Origin: Polynucleobacter meluiroseus
GTDB taxonomy: Bacteria; Pseudomonadota; Gammaproteobacteria; Burkholderiales; Burkholderiaceae
Direction: 5' to 3'
NCBI GenBank assembly: GCA_945901245.1
Contig: CAMDKY010000007.1
Span: 1 to 55,752 of the forward strand
Length of the DNA: 55,752 nucleotides
The notes beneath the pieces were generated by a model, which was given only the letters and a program-made list of their open reading frames with translations, was not told the DNA's origin and ran no database searches. The position numbers and the translations under genes are program-made. The stretch's first letter is position 1. Each line of letters starts with the position of its first letter. Of the stretch, positions 28,561-39,013 are shown one piece after another.

Positions 28561-30897
28561 TCAGTTTAGGGTAGTCAAGCCGTCCGGCGGGGCAAAGTCT
28601 GGAATAAACCAATCGCCACCAGATTGCACTACGCCCGCCGGAACTAGTCTGCTTACCTCTGGCTTACCCTTCAGTGCGGTCGTCATAAATGAGGTCCAAA
28701 CCGGCAGCGCTAATCCACCGCCGGTTTCCCGATCGCCAAGGCTACGCGGTCGATCAAATCCAATCCAAGCTACCGCCACCACATCGGGGTTGTAGCCCGC
28801 AAACCAGGCGTCATGGGAGTCATTAGTTGTCCCTGTCTTTCCCGCCAAATCGGTACGACCGAGTTTGGCTCTGGCGCTAGCCGCCGTTCCCGACTTAGTC
28901 ACCTCTTGCAACATGCTGTCCATGACAAAGGCGGTACGCGCATCCAGCACCCGAGTTGCGTCGACATTTGCTCTCACTGGCTGAGCCTCAAAAAGCACAA
29001 CGCCCTTTGAGTCCACCATCTTATTAATGAGGAAGGGGTCAACACGATAGCCTCCATTAGCAAATACACTGTAGGCCGCTGCCATTTGCAATGGGGTAGC
29101 TGATCCAGCCCCCAAGGCCATCGTTAAATAAGGGGGATGTTTTTCTGGCTCAAAACCAAAGCGCTGAATGAAATCTTGTGCATACGACGGACCAATTTTG
29201 CGTATTACACGCACCGATACTAGATTTTTAGACTTGGATAAGGCGGCTCGCAAGGACATAAAGCCTTCAAACTTTCCATCGTAGTTTTTTGGCTCCCATG
29301 CTTGACTACCTGTTTCTAGGCTGCCAATCGATAGGGGTGCATCATTAACTGAGGTACTCGGGTTAAAGCCTTTTTCAATTGCAGCTGCGTATATGAAGGG
29401 CTTAAACGCTGATCCGGGTTGACGCTGTGCTTGCGTTACGTGATTGAATTGATTGCGACGAAAATCAAAACCGCCTACTAAAGAGAGGATGGCGCCATTT
29501 TCAGGGTCCAAGGCCACAAAAGCCGCCTCCACCTGCGGTAATTGCGCCAACTTCCAAATACCACTGTCGGATAACAGTCGAACCACAGCGCCGGGGCGTA
29601 AGCGTTTTTTAGGTTGTGAACTGTCCGTTAAGGACGCCGATGCCAGTTTTAAACCATCGCCCTTGATGGAAATCACATCACCCGTCGCAATCATGACGAG
29701 TAACTCTTTTGGTTTGACCTGTAGAACCACGCCTGACTGCAGCTCGTCCAATGGCGGGTAATCGAGTAGGGCTACGTCAATTGCACGCTGCCGTTTTACT
29801 TCATCTTCAGGTAAATCAATAAAGCCCTCTGGGCCGCGGTAGGCGTGCCGCAAGTCGTAGTCGAAAATACCGCGGCGCACCGCGTCATAGGCTGCATCTT
29901 GATCCGCTTTAATTAAGGTGGTGTAAACGCTTAAGCCTTGTGAATAAATAGCTTCACCGTATTGGCTAAATAAGAGTTGACGAACCATCTCCGCTGCAAA
30001 ATCTGCCCGCGTAGCGAATTCGTTTCCGAGACCGCGCACCCGCAGCTGCTCGGCCATGGCTACTTGATATTGCTCTGGGGTAATGTAAGTCAAATCACGC
30101 ATACGCTGCAAGATGTATTCTTGGCGAATCTTAGCGCGGCGAAAATTACTCACTGGGTTATAAGCCGATGGTGCCTTGGGTAAGCCGGCCAACATGGCAG
30201 ACTCTGCGATGCTTAAATCCTTCAGATTTTTACCAAAGTAAATTTGTGCCGCACTTGAAAATCCATACGCACGCTGTCCCAAAAAAATTTGGTTCATATA
30301 GATTTCTAAAATCTTGTCTTTGGAGAGCTTGGATTCAATCTCCCACGCAAGCAAAACCTCATAAATTTTTCGGCTGAATGTCTTTTCATTACCGAGGAAA
30401 AAATTACGCGCTACCTGCATGGTGATGGTGGATGCACCCTGCGATAAGCGGCCGCGTAGGTTAGCCAAACTGGCTCGTAACACGCCCAGGTAATCAACCC
30501 CGCCGTGGGAATAAAAACGATCGTCTTCAATAGCCAATACCGCATTGCGCATCTGCAAGGGGATCTCGGACAATGGGACTACTGTGCGGCGCTCTTCGCC
30601 AAACTCCCCAATTAATACTTTATCGGCCGTAAAAACACGTAGCGGCTCTTTCGGCTTGTAGTCGACCAAAGCGGAGATCGGCGGTAAATTGGGAATGGCA
30701 ATAATGAATGCATACGCAATCAACATAACCACCATGGCTCCGCCAGCCAAAATAAATACTAAAAACGCTTTAATAAGGGGGCCGCGAATGGTGCTCGATA
30801 GCGAGACCTTATCTGGATGTGGACGGTAAGACCGACCGTCAGGCGATCGCTGGAGAGATTGCTTGACTGGTGACTTGTCTTTAGGGGATAGCGCCAT
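28561..30897 (-). CDS. mrcA: Penicillin-binding protein 1A, bifunctional
   Basis: A class A PBP that polymerises glycan strands and cross-links peptides in the periplasm. From the ATG at 30897 it is 778 residues: a cytoplasmic tail, one membrane helix (AFLVFILAGGAMVVMLIAYAF), the glycosyltransferase domain (AIEDDRFYSHGGVDYLG, QGASTITMQVARN) and the transpeptidase domain with the catalytic Ser in GSAFKPF, then SKN and KTGTT. A TATAAT (30904-30909) lies 7 bp before this ATG; upstream in-frame ATGs at 30978 and 31002 are less likely because they overlap the divergent gene. It ends 14 bp before the RAYT start. Confidence 0.95.
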   Translation of the reverse strand: MALSPKDKSPVKQSLQRSPDGRSYRPHPDKVSLSSTIRGPLIKAFLVFILAGGAMVVMLIAYAFIIAIPNLPPISALVDYKPKEPLRVFTADKVLIGEFGEERRTVVPLSEIPLQMRNAVLAIEDDRFYSHGGVDYLGVLRASLANLRGRLSQGASTITMQVARNFFLGNEKTFSRKIYEVLLAWEIESKLSKDKILEIYMNQIFLGQRAYGFSSAAQIYFGKNLKDLSIAESAMLAGLPKAPSAYNPVSNFRRAKIRQEYILQRMRDLTYITPEQYQVAMAEQLRVRGLGNEFATRADFAAEMVRQLLFSQYGEAIYSQGLSVYTTLIKADQDAAYDAVRRGIFDYDLRHAYRGPEGFIDLPEDEVKRQRAIDVALLDYPPLDELQSGVVLQVKPKELLVMIATGDVISIKGDGLKLASASLTDSSQPKKRLRPGAVVRLLSDSGIWKLAQLPQVEAAFVALDPENGAILSLVGGFDFRRNQFNHVTQAQRQPGSAFKPFIYAAAIEKGFNPSTSVNDAPLSIGSLETGSQAWEPKNYDGKFEGFMSLRAALSKSKNLVSVRVIRKIGPSYAQDFIQRFGFEPEKHPPYLTMALGAGSATPLQMAAAYSVFANGGYRVDPFLINKMVDSKGVVLFEAQPVRANVDATRVLDARTAFVMDSMLQEVTKSGTAASARAKLGRTDLAGKTGTTNDSHDAWFAGYNPDVVAVAWIGFDRPRSLGDRETGGGLALPVWTSFMTTALKGKPEVSRLVPAGVVQSGGDWFIPDFAPPDGLTTLN

Positions 30898-30903
30898 GTG
30901 GGC

Positions 30904-30909
30904 ATTATA
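30904..30909 (-). promoter_or_regulatory. Consensus -10 element for mrcA
   Basis: A perfect TATAAT on the minus strand, with TTTACA 19 bp upstream as a possible -35. The implied transcription start would fall at or next to the chosen ATG, so the mRNA would be almost leaderless. Start and promoter calls therefore depend on each other. Confidence 0.4.
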
Positions 30910-30972
30910 TGTCGGCGGCTTCTCTCCTTGTAAATCAAGTTTAGCCGACACAAATGCTGTCTTTATCCGATA

Positions 30973-31770
30973 GTGCATGGCCGTGTGATCAGCAAAAATC
31001 ATGGCGTGCCGAAGCGATCCATTTCCTCCAACTCATTTGATGCCATTTTGGGTGAACTAGGAGGGGATCCGGCCATCGCTCATCTAACACAACCTCCTAG
31101 CCCTTCCATTCCTGAGAGCCGAGCCATGAATCGCCATTCCTATGAAGCAGATGCCAATCGTCTTTCAGAGCAATTTCCCCACCATAAGAGCCATCAGACT
31201 GATCCGATGCAGGCGAAATCAAGCCCACTTCTTAATAAGCTACAGCAGAGCACCCAGTTGCAAGGCAAGCCAATTTGGCTTGCACTCGCACTTTGCATCC
31301 TGGCCGCCAGTTTAACGAACACGTATTTTTTATTTGTGTTGCATGCATCCCAGCCCATTCATCCGGCAGTGGTTGATGAAACTGGTCACAGCATCCATGA
31401 AGTCAAGGAGCTTATTGTCAATCTCACTCAGGAGCTGGAAGACAATCAGGACGCGCTGCTTTCCATCTTGGAATCGCTAGAAAACATGGCAATGCAAAAT
31501 AACAAGGCAATGCGGACTCGAGCTGCCCAAAGCGCCTACGCTGCGCAAAATAGCCCTGCTGAGCAAGCACTGAATCGATGGCGCTATCTTGGTATGAGTA
31601 ACTCCACTTCAGGTCTGATTGGTTTTTTTGATACTGGCGAGCGCATGCTCCATCTTGCCTTAAATAGCCCAGCAGTTGAAGGCTGGCGCCTTAGCTCCAT
31701 TACACGCGAGCACGCAAGCTTCACATCGAGCAACGGCAAAACGCGCTCTATATCGATCAGTAAGGAGTAA
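30973..31770 (+). CDS. Inner-membrane protein with coiled coil and GspC/PilP-like C-terminal domain
   Basis: A 265-residue bitopic protein I do not recognise as a named family. It has a ~98-residue cytoplasmic N-terminus, one membrane helix (about 101-124), a periplasmic coiled coil (about 137-176) and a C-terminal segment (about 202-263). That last segment (WRYLGMSNSTSGLIGFFDTG, then GWRLSSITREHASF) has the spacing of the small beta domain of PilP or GspC, which dock on secretins. The start is uncertain: GTG at 30973, 30985 or 31006, or the first ATG at 31126, which has GAGAG before it. It is 3 bp upstream of a secretin gene and is probably its partner (inference). Confidence 0.7.
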   Translation: MHGRVISKNHGVPKRSISSNSFDAILGELGGDPAIAHLTQPPSPSIPESRAMNRHSYEADANRLSEQFPHHKSHQTDPMQAKSSPLLNKLQQSTQLQGKPIWLALALCILAASLTNTYFLFVLHASQPIHPAVVDETGHSIHEVKELIVNLTQELEDNQDALLSILESLENMAMQNNKAMRTRAAQSAYAAQNSPAEQALNRWRYLGMSNSTSGLIGFFDTGERMLHLALNSPAVEGWRLSSITREHASFTSSNGKTRSISISKE

Positions 31771-31773
31771 TGC

Positions 31774-32913
31774 ATGGGACTAGTGATTTACCTACTTTGG
31801 TTTCTGTTCATTCAAATCAGTCCCATCAAAACGGCACATGCGCTGTCCGGTAGCCACTCCAATTCGGTTGCAGGTATGGCTAGTTCACCCGTATCTGCAA
31901 GCCTTACCCATGATAATAAAGTTAGCCTGCATTTTGCCAACATTGAAGTTAGCGCGCTGTTGCATATATTGGCTCGCCTTGGCGATACCAACTTCTTATT
32001 AAGTGAATCCATTCAAGGGCGCATGTCGGTCGACCTTAAAAATACGGCGTGGAATACGGCCTTACACTCCATTTTGGCTAGCAGGGGTTTAGGCATCATT
32101 CGACAGAGTGATATTTACTGGATTGCTCCCCATACTGAAATTCTGAGTTTTCAAAAACACCGCAGAGACGATGCCGCATTGCCATTTGGGGGTGATCACA
32201 TTAGTAGTCCAAAGCAAATTTTGATTGAGGCGCGCATCGTCGAGGCAGATCACCGTTTTGCACGCAATTTAGGTATCAAGCTCGGCCTTCATGCCGATGG
32301 TATTCGAGGCGAGGCCAGCAACAAATTGATCAGTAGCATGGATTTGGGCTCATCGGGCCTCGCCGGCTTTGATCCGAACACCATCGCTGCCACCCTATTA
32401 TCGAAGGGGGCTACGCGACTACTGCAGATGGAGTTATCCGCATTGGAAAGCGATGGTCAGGGCAAGATTTTGTCAAATCCCCGCATTATGACTGCCGATC
32501 AGGTCAAAGCTACGATTGAACAAGGCACTGAGCTCCCGTATCAGACCTCCAGCCAAACGGGTAATAAGTTGCAATTTCGTAAAGCCAATTTACGGCTGGA
32601 AGTCATCCCCAAAATTCACCCGGATGGAAAGATATCAATGCTGGTGTCCATCAACAAAGACACCGTGGGCATGAAAACAGAGCAGGGCTATGCCATCGAT
32701 ACCAAAAACTTGAGCTCGGAGGTGACCGTGGAAAATGGTGGAACCGTGATTATTGGTGGCGTCTACCAAACCACGGAGCGTGAGGATATAGTCAAAGTTC
32801 CCCTATTGGGTGACATCCCCCTGATTGGGCGTTTTTTTCAACATAAATCCACCTTACTCGACAAAACCGAGCTGCTGGTCTTCATAACCCCCACGGTTCT
32901 CGGTAAACCCTAA
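31774..32913 (+). CDS. Short PilQ-type secretin
   Basis: A 379-residue secretin with an N-terminal signal peptide (cleavage likely after TAHA). Residues about 50-125 match the N0/STN domain of PilQ (VSLHFANIEVSALLHILARLG ... IYWIAPHTEI). The secretin domain starts at QILIEARIVEADHRFARNLG and ends with the hallmark VPLLGDIPLIGRFF and LLVFITPTVL. The two AMIN domains and the N1 domain usual in PilQ (often 600-700 residues) are missing. Secretins form large outer-membrane pores for type IV pili, type II secretion or DNA uptake. AAGGAG before the ATG supports the start. It precedes aroK, the usual place of pilQ. Confidence 0.88.
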   Translation: MGLVIYLLWFLFIQISPIKTAHALSGSHSNSVAGMASSPVSASLTHDNKVSLHFANIEVSALLHILARLGDTNFLLSESIQGRMSVDLKNTAWNTALHSILASRGLGIIRQSDIYWIAPHTEILSFQKHRRDDAALPFGGDHISSPKQILIEARIVEADHRFARNLGIKLGLHADGIRGEASNKLISSMDLGSSGLAGFDPNTIAATLLSKGATRLLQMELSALESDGQGKILSNPRIMTADQVKATIEQGTELPYQTSSQTGNKLQFRKANLRLEVIPKIHPDGKISMLVSINKDTVGMKTEQGYAIDTKNLSSEVTVENGGTVIIGGVYQTTEREDIVKVPLLGDIPLIGRFFQHKSTLLDKTELLVFITPTVLGKP

Positions 32914-32925
32914 TAAAATCAGAAG

Positions 32926-33450
32926 GTGAACTCCTTACTGAATAACATTTATCTTGTTGGTCTTATGGGCGCCGGTAAATCGACGGTAGGTAAATTATTG
33001 GCTCGTAAATTGGATCGTCGATTTATCGATGCCGATGCCTTAATAGAGGAGCGGTGCGGCGTCAAAACTCCCGTTATCTTTGAAATGGAAGGGGAAGCCG
33101 GCTTTCGCAAGCGCGAGGCACAGGCCATAAAAGAGGCAACGCAGGAAGAGTCGATTATCCTGGCTACCGGTGGTGGCGCCGTCATTCTTCCAGAAAATCG
33201 CGCCCTGCTTCACAGCCGAGGTACTGTCATTTATTTGCATGCGGGGCCAACCGAACTTTGGCATCGCACTAAAGGTGGCGAAGGTCGTCCACTATTACAA
33301 ACGGGCGACGCGCGGCAAACGTTGGAAAATTTATACCAAGTGCGCGATCCACTTTACCGCGAAATTGCCCACCACGTCATCGAGACAGGTAAACCAAGCG
33401 TAAATCAACTCGTCCATACATTACTGATGCAACTTGAGCTCTCCACATGA
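32926..33450 (+). CDS. aroK: Shikimate kinase AroK
   Basis: AroK phosphorylates shikimate at the 3-hydroxyl in the pathway to chorismate. The 174-residue P-loop kinase has Walker [10 protein letters not shown] (residues 12-20), the substrate-binding [16 protein letters not shown] and GGGAVILP. The start is GTG at 32926; no in-frame ATG lies close by. Its TGA overlaps the aroB ATG, so both are translated from one mRNA. It lies 12 bp after the secretin gene. Confidence 0.96.
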   Translation: MNSLLNNIYLVGLMGAGKSTVGKLLARKLDRRFIDADALIEERCGVKTPVIFEMEGEAGFRKREAQAIKEATQEESIILATGGGAVILPENRALLHSRGTVIYLHAGPTELWHRTKGGEGRPLLQTGDARQTLENLYQVRDPLYREIAHHVIETGKPSVNQLVHTLLMQLELST

Positions 33451-34532
33451 AAACATTACACCTTGATTTAGGTAGTCGTAGCTATCCCATTTACATTGGA
33501 ACGCACTTGATTGAACAGGCAGCATTATTTGAGCCCCACCTCAAAGCCTGCAGCACTGTTTTTATTGTGAGCAATACAACCGTTGCGCCGCTATACGCAA
33601 AAACACTGACAGATACCCTAAGCCAACTGGGCAAAACAGTTCGCCTACTGGAATTGCCGGACGGCGAGTCATTTAAAGACTGGCAACACTTGCAGCTTAT
33701 TTTTGATGAGCTGCTTACGCATGGCGCTGATCGCCAAAGTATGATCGTGGCGCTAGGTGGGGGTGTGGTGGGCGATATGGCAGGCTTTGGCGCTGCCAGC
33801 TTTATGCGTGGCATTCGGTTTATACAAGTGCCTACCACCTTGCTTGCTCAAGTTGACTCGTCGGTTGGCGGCAAAACTGGCATCAATCATCCTTTAGGGA
33901 AAAATATGATTGGCGCGTTTCATCAGCCAGTCGCTGTAATTGCCGATTTAAATACACTCCACACACTACCCGCTCGTGAGCTTTCTGCTGGCTTAGCTGA
34001 AGTCATCAAACACGGCGCGATTGCCGATCCTGATTTTTTAACTTGGATTGAAACTAACATCAATGCATTACGCGCATGCGATACCGATGCCATGGCGCAT
34101 GCTGTTTTGCGCTCGTGTGAAATCAAGTCAGCCGTCGTTTCTGCCGATGAACGCGAGGGTGGCATCAGAGCGACTTTAAATTTCGGCCATACCTTTGGTC
34201 ATGCGATTGAGTCTGGGCTGGGGTATGGCGAGTGGCTACATGGAGAAGCGGTAGGCTGTGGCATGGTTATGGCAGCCGATCTAAGTGCCCGCTTAGGAAA
34301 AATGAGCCAGGCCGATGCCGAGCGCCTAAAGCGAATTATTGAGGCAATGGGATTGCCAATCGTGCCGCCCAAATTAGGCGCACAGCGCTTTATGGAGTTA
34401 ATGCAGGTCGATAAAAAAACTGAGGCCGGGCAAATTCGCTATGTTGTTTTAGAAGGAATTGGTAAAGCACGTATTCAGCAGCTTCCCGATGCGGCTGTTA
34501 TTGAAACCCTTGTCGCCACTGGCGCAGCCTAA
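33447..34532 (+). CDS. aroB: 3-dehydroquinate synthase AroB
   Basis: AroB cyclises DAHP to 3-dehydroquinate with NAD and a divalent metal. The 361-residue product has the NAD-binding stretch [21 protein letters not shown], substrate residues in [25 protein letters not shown], and the metal ligands in [23 protein letters not shown] and [11 protein letters not shown]. It overlaps aroK by 4 bp. In many relatives dgt follows; here cyaY faces it on the other strand. Confidence 0.97.
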   Translation: MKTLHLDLGSRSYPIYIGTHLIEQAALFEPHLKACSTVFIVSNTTVAPLYAKTLTDTLSQLGKTVRLLELPDGESFKDWQHLQLIFDELLTHGADRQSMIVALGGGVVGDMAGFGAASFMRGIRFIQVPTTLLAQVDSSVGGKTGINHPLGKNMIGAFHQPVAVIADLNTLHTLPARELSAGLAEVIKHGAIADPDFLTWIETNINALRACDTDAMAHAVLRSCEIKSAVVSADEREGGIRATLNFGHTFGHAIESGLGYGEWLHGEAVGCGMVMAADLSARLGKMSQADAERLKRIIEAMGLPIVPPKLGAQRFMELMQVDKKTEAGQIRYVVLEGIGKARIQQLPDAAVIETLVATGAA

Positions 34533-34549
34533 CAAAACTGGTCTATTGT

Positions 34550-34957
34550 TTATTTGAGCTTAATGCTTAGTGGCTGGCCTGCTTGTGCACTAGCAAACTC
34601 CGATAAATCGCTGAGCAATTCACGGCCGGTTTTGGTGTCGAGCCACAAAGGCTTGGCCATGCTGCCCGCCCAGCGGTAATGAAAACCCCCGCACTTTGCT
34701 GCTACCCAAATTTCATGAAGGGGCGGCTGGGTGTTGACCACAATGACACTGCGGTCTCGAAACTGAATATTGATGACATTGCCACCTTGGCGCGCAACAT
34801 CAAGATCTAAATCTAGCAGGTCATCGGCATTTTCCAATGCGAGCTCGATGGATTGCAGTAGATGCGCTCCCAACTGATGAAATTGCGAATCATCAATTGC
34901 TTCTACCGCTGTATTACTGGGCTTCGTATCGGGCTGCTGCATGCTATATTCAATCAT
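34550..34957 (-). CDS. cyaY: Iron-sulfur cluster assembly protein CyaY (frataxin)
   Basis: CyaY binds iron and tunes cysteine desulfurase activity in Fe-S assembly. The product (135 residues from the ATG at 34957; 130 from 34942) has the acidic helix SIELALENADDLLDLDLDVARQGG, the strand VINIQFRDRSVIVVNTQPPLHEIWVAAKCGGFHYRW and the tail GRELLSDLSEFASAQAG typical of frataxin. About 15-20 N-terminal residues are extra compared with E. coli. It is divergent from lptM with only 17 bp between starts, so their promoters must overlap. Confidence 0.9.
   Translation of the reverse strand: MIEYSMQQPDTKPSNTAVEAIDDSQFHQLGAHLLQSIELALENADDLLDLDLDVARQGGNVINIQFRDRSVIVVNTQPPLHEIWVAAKCGGFHYRWAGSMAKPLWLDTKTGRELLSDLSEFASAQAGQPLSIKLK
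34945..34950 (+). promoter_or_regulatory. Candidate -10 element for lptM-lysA
   Basis: TATATT lies 25 bp before the lptM ATG and inside the 5' end of divergent cyaY. The best -35 (TTCGTA, 16 bp upstream) is weak. Confidence 0.3.
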
Positions 34958-34974
34958 TCGTAATAGAGACAATC

Positions 34975-35163
34975 ATGATAGCCAATCTAATCAGCGTACT
35001 GGGTATTGGACTTGTAATATCCCTTACGGGATGCGGGGTTAGGGGTCCACTCTACTTGCCCACGGTACCGCCCATTCCCAATCCTCCAAGCCAAGCTGAG
35101 CCTAAAGGCACGCTCTACCCCCCTAAAGGTCCTGCCCCAAACCAAGCTCCCGTAAAGCAATGA
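34975..35163 (+). CDS. lptM: LPS-assembly lipoprotein LptM (YifL-like)
   Basis: A 62-residue lipoprotein. The signal peptide ends in the lipobox LTGC, and the mature start CGVRGPLYLP is the family hallmark (CGxKGPLYxP). In E. coli LptM stabilises the LptDE complex that inserts LPS in the outer membrane. The rest is Pro-rich and disordered. The ATG at 34975 has a GAGAC-like ribosome site; longer upstream frames would bury the signal peptide. It overlaps lysA by 4 bp, the usual pairing between cyaY and lysA. Confidence 0.9.
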   Translation: MIANLISVLGIGLVISLTGCGVRGPLYLPTVPPIPNPPSQAEPKGTLYPPKGPAPNQAPVKQ

Positions 35164-36461
35164 TGGTCAACAACCGCCCCACCCCCCTGCCTCATTTAGC
35201 CGGCTTTTCACAGCGCGATGGGCAGTGGTATGCCGAAAATATTCCATTAGCCAGCCTAGCAAAAGACTATGGAACGCCGCTCTACATATACAGTAAGCGC
35301 GCGATTACAGAGGCCTATCAAGCCTACGATCGTGCGTGTGTAGATAAAAATGGCCAGCGCCGTGCTCGCATCCACTTTGCGATGAAAGCCAATAGCAATT
35401 TAGCCATTCTGGATTGCTTAAAGCGCTTTGGTGCTGGCTTTGATTTGGTTAGCGGCGGCGAGCTAGCCCGCGCCCTTGCGATTGGTGCCGAGCCTGCCAG
35501 TTTGGTATTTGCAGGGGTGGGAAAATCGGCTGCCGAAATCACAGCCGCACTTAAGGCTGGTGTTAAGTGCATCAACGTCGAGTCCATACCCGAGCTACAG
35601 CAGATTAATCGCATCGCTACTGCATTGCAGTGCCGCGCACCGATTTCATTGCGCGTGAATCCCGATGTCGATGCGCAAACACACCCCTATATTTCTACTG
35701 GCTTAAAAGACAACAAGTTTGGCATTGCATACCACGAGGTTCTGAAAACCTACCGTGAGGCTGCCCTCTTGCCACAAATCGATGTGATTGGAATTGATTG
35801 CCACATTGGCTCTCAAATTACGACTACAGCACCCTATCTCGATGCCGTCGATAAAGTATTGGATTTGGTGGTCCAACTAAAAAAAGAAGGGGTGGTAATT
35901 CGTCACCTTGACTTGGGTGGTGGTCTTGGCATTTCGTATGGAACAGAAACGCCGCCAGACATTACTGAATTTACAAACACCCTGCTAAATCATGTTGCAG
36001 AGCGGGGCTTTGCTCACCTGGATGTCATATTAGAACCAGGGCGCTCACTGGTTGGCAATGCGGGCGTTTTACTGACTCGCGTGGAGTACCTAAAACCCGG
36101 TGCTGAAAAGAATTTTTGTATTGTCGATACGGCAATGACGGAGCTCATGCGCCCGGCGCTTTATGAGGCGTATCACGCCATTGTACCTATTCAAGAAAAA
36201 GAGCTTACCCCTCAGACCTATGATGTAGTCGGTCCCGTTTGCGAATCGGGCGATTGGCTTGGTCGTGATCGCAGCCTTGCTATTGAAGAAGGTGATTATT
36301 TAGCCATCCTCTCTGCTGGAGCCTACGGCTTTGTGATGTCTTCAAACTACAATACGCGCGCCCGTCCCGCTGAAATCATGGTGGATGGCGATAAAGCCTA
36401 TGTGGTTCGTGATCGTGAACATGTCAACGATCTATTTGCGGGAGAACGCACCCTGCCTTAA
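35160..36461 (+). CDS. lysA: Diaminopimelate decarboxylase LysA
   Basis: LysA decarboxylates meso-diaminopimelate to lysine, the last step of the pathway. The 433-residue PLP enzyme has the PLP Lys76 in HFAMKANSN, the HIGSQI loop, GGGLGISYGTE, EPGRSLVG, and the C-terminal active-site segment GPVCESGDWLGRDR with GAYGFVMSSNYN. The start overlaps the lptM stop; two adjacent ATG codons are possible. A strong terminator follows. Confidence 0.97.
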   Translation: MMVNNRPTPLPHLAGFSQRDGQWYAENIPLASLAKDYGTPLYIYSKRAITEAYQAYDRACVDKNGQRRARIHFAMKANSNLAILDCLKRFGAGFDLVSGGELARALAIGAEPASLVFAGVGKSAAEITAALKAGVKCINVESIPELQQINRIATALQCRAPISLRVNPDVDAQTHPYISTGLKDNKFGIAYHEVLKTYREAALLPQIDVIGIDCHIGSQITTTAPYLDAVDKVLDLVVQLKKEGVVIRHLDLGGGLGISYGTETPPDITEFTNTLLNHVAERGFAHLDVILEPGRSLVGNAGVLLTRVEYLKPGAEKNFCIVDTAMTELMRPALYEAYHAIVPIQEKELTPQTYDVVGPVCESGDWLGRDRSLAIEEGDYLAILSAGAYGFVMSSNYNTRARPAEIMVDGDKAYVVRDREHVNDLFAGERTLP

Positions 36462-36464
36462 AGC

Positions 36465-36492
36465 AAAACCCCGCATGAGGATGCGGGGTTTT
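36465..36492. terminator. Bidirectional terminator between lysA and the cytochrome c gene
   Basis: AAAACCCCGCAT-GAGG-ATGCGGGGTTTT is a perfect 12-bp GC-rich stem with a 4-nt loop and A/T tails on both sides. It can end transcripts from both converging genes. Confidence 0.92.
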
Positions 36493-36513
36493 GATGAGAC
36501 ATAGCAGATCAGA

Positions 36514-37203
36514 TTAACGTAATCCCGCTATGTAATCTGAGACCGCTTTAATTTCAATATCTGACATCTTCCCTGCAATAGCAGTCATCGATGCATTATT
36601 TTTACGTGTACCATCGCGGAAATAGCCGAGTTGTGCCACCGAATACTCTGCCCACTGTCCACTGAGCAAAGGATATTGGGATGGAATACCGGCGCCATTT
36701 GCGCTATGGCATGACGCACATGCAGGAATGCCTTTTTCGGCGATGCCACCTGCGTAAATTTGCTTGCCCAAACCAATGGTTTCTTTGTTCTGAGCAACGC
36801 CCAGCGATACCTTTTGCTTATTTAAGTATGCAGCGATATTGGCCATATCCTGTTCAGTCAACGCAGCTGACATACCGGCCATAATCGCATTTGCACGCGT
36901 GCCATCTTTGTAATTTTTCAATTGCTTAATGGTGTAGGCGCTGTGCTGAGCTGCTAGCTTAGGCCATGCACCCGCAGCACTTTTGCCTTCGGCTCCATGG
37001 CAGCTTGCGCAGCCAATCACACCCCGTTGTGGATCACCGTTGTTATAGAGCTTCTCTCCGATCGCAACATCCGGTTTAGCTGCCTTGGCAGCCGGTTCAG
37101 CAGCAACAGCAACGGCAGCAAAACCGAGGCTTGCCGATGCTAAAAAGGTGAGCGCAGCAGCCCGAAAGCCGTTTAATTTGGAGATTTGAACAGATTGACG
37201 CAT
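36514..37203 (-). CDS. Dihaem cytochrome c (c4-like)
   Basis: A 229-residue periplasmic protein with a signal peptide (LTFLASASLGFAAVAVAAE) and two class I cytochrome c domains, each with a CASCH haem site followed by a Met ligand region (IMAGMSAALTEQDM; NNASMTAIAGKMSD). This tandem layout fits cytochrome c4, an electron carrier to terminal oxidases. I chose the ATG at 37203, which has AAGG at good spacing, rather than an upstream frame of 245 residues. It is divergent from yihA, the common arrangement in betaproteobacteria. Confidence 0.92.
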   Translation of the reverse strand: MRQSVQISKLNGFRAAALTFLASASLGFAAVAVAAEPAAKAAKPDVAIGEKLYNNGDPQRGVIGCASCHGAEGKSAAGAWPKLAAQHSAYTIKQLKNYKDGTRANAIMAGMSAALTEQDMANIAAYLNKQKVSLGVAQNKETIGLGKQIYAGGIAEKGIPACASCHSANGAGIPSQYPLLSGQWAEYSVAQLGYFRDGTRKNNASMTAIAGKMSDIEIKAVSDYIAGLR

Positions 37204-37309
37204 TATGTTTACCTTAACAAAAATTCCTAAGAGTGCATGGATAACGCCCATTTACCGACGCCCGCCATTTCTTCCACTATTTTCCGTGATTTTACAATAG
37301 CTTGCACAC

Positions 37310-39007
<1,698 letters not shown>

Positions 39008-39013
<6 letters not shown>

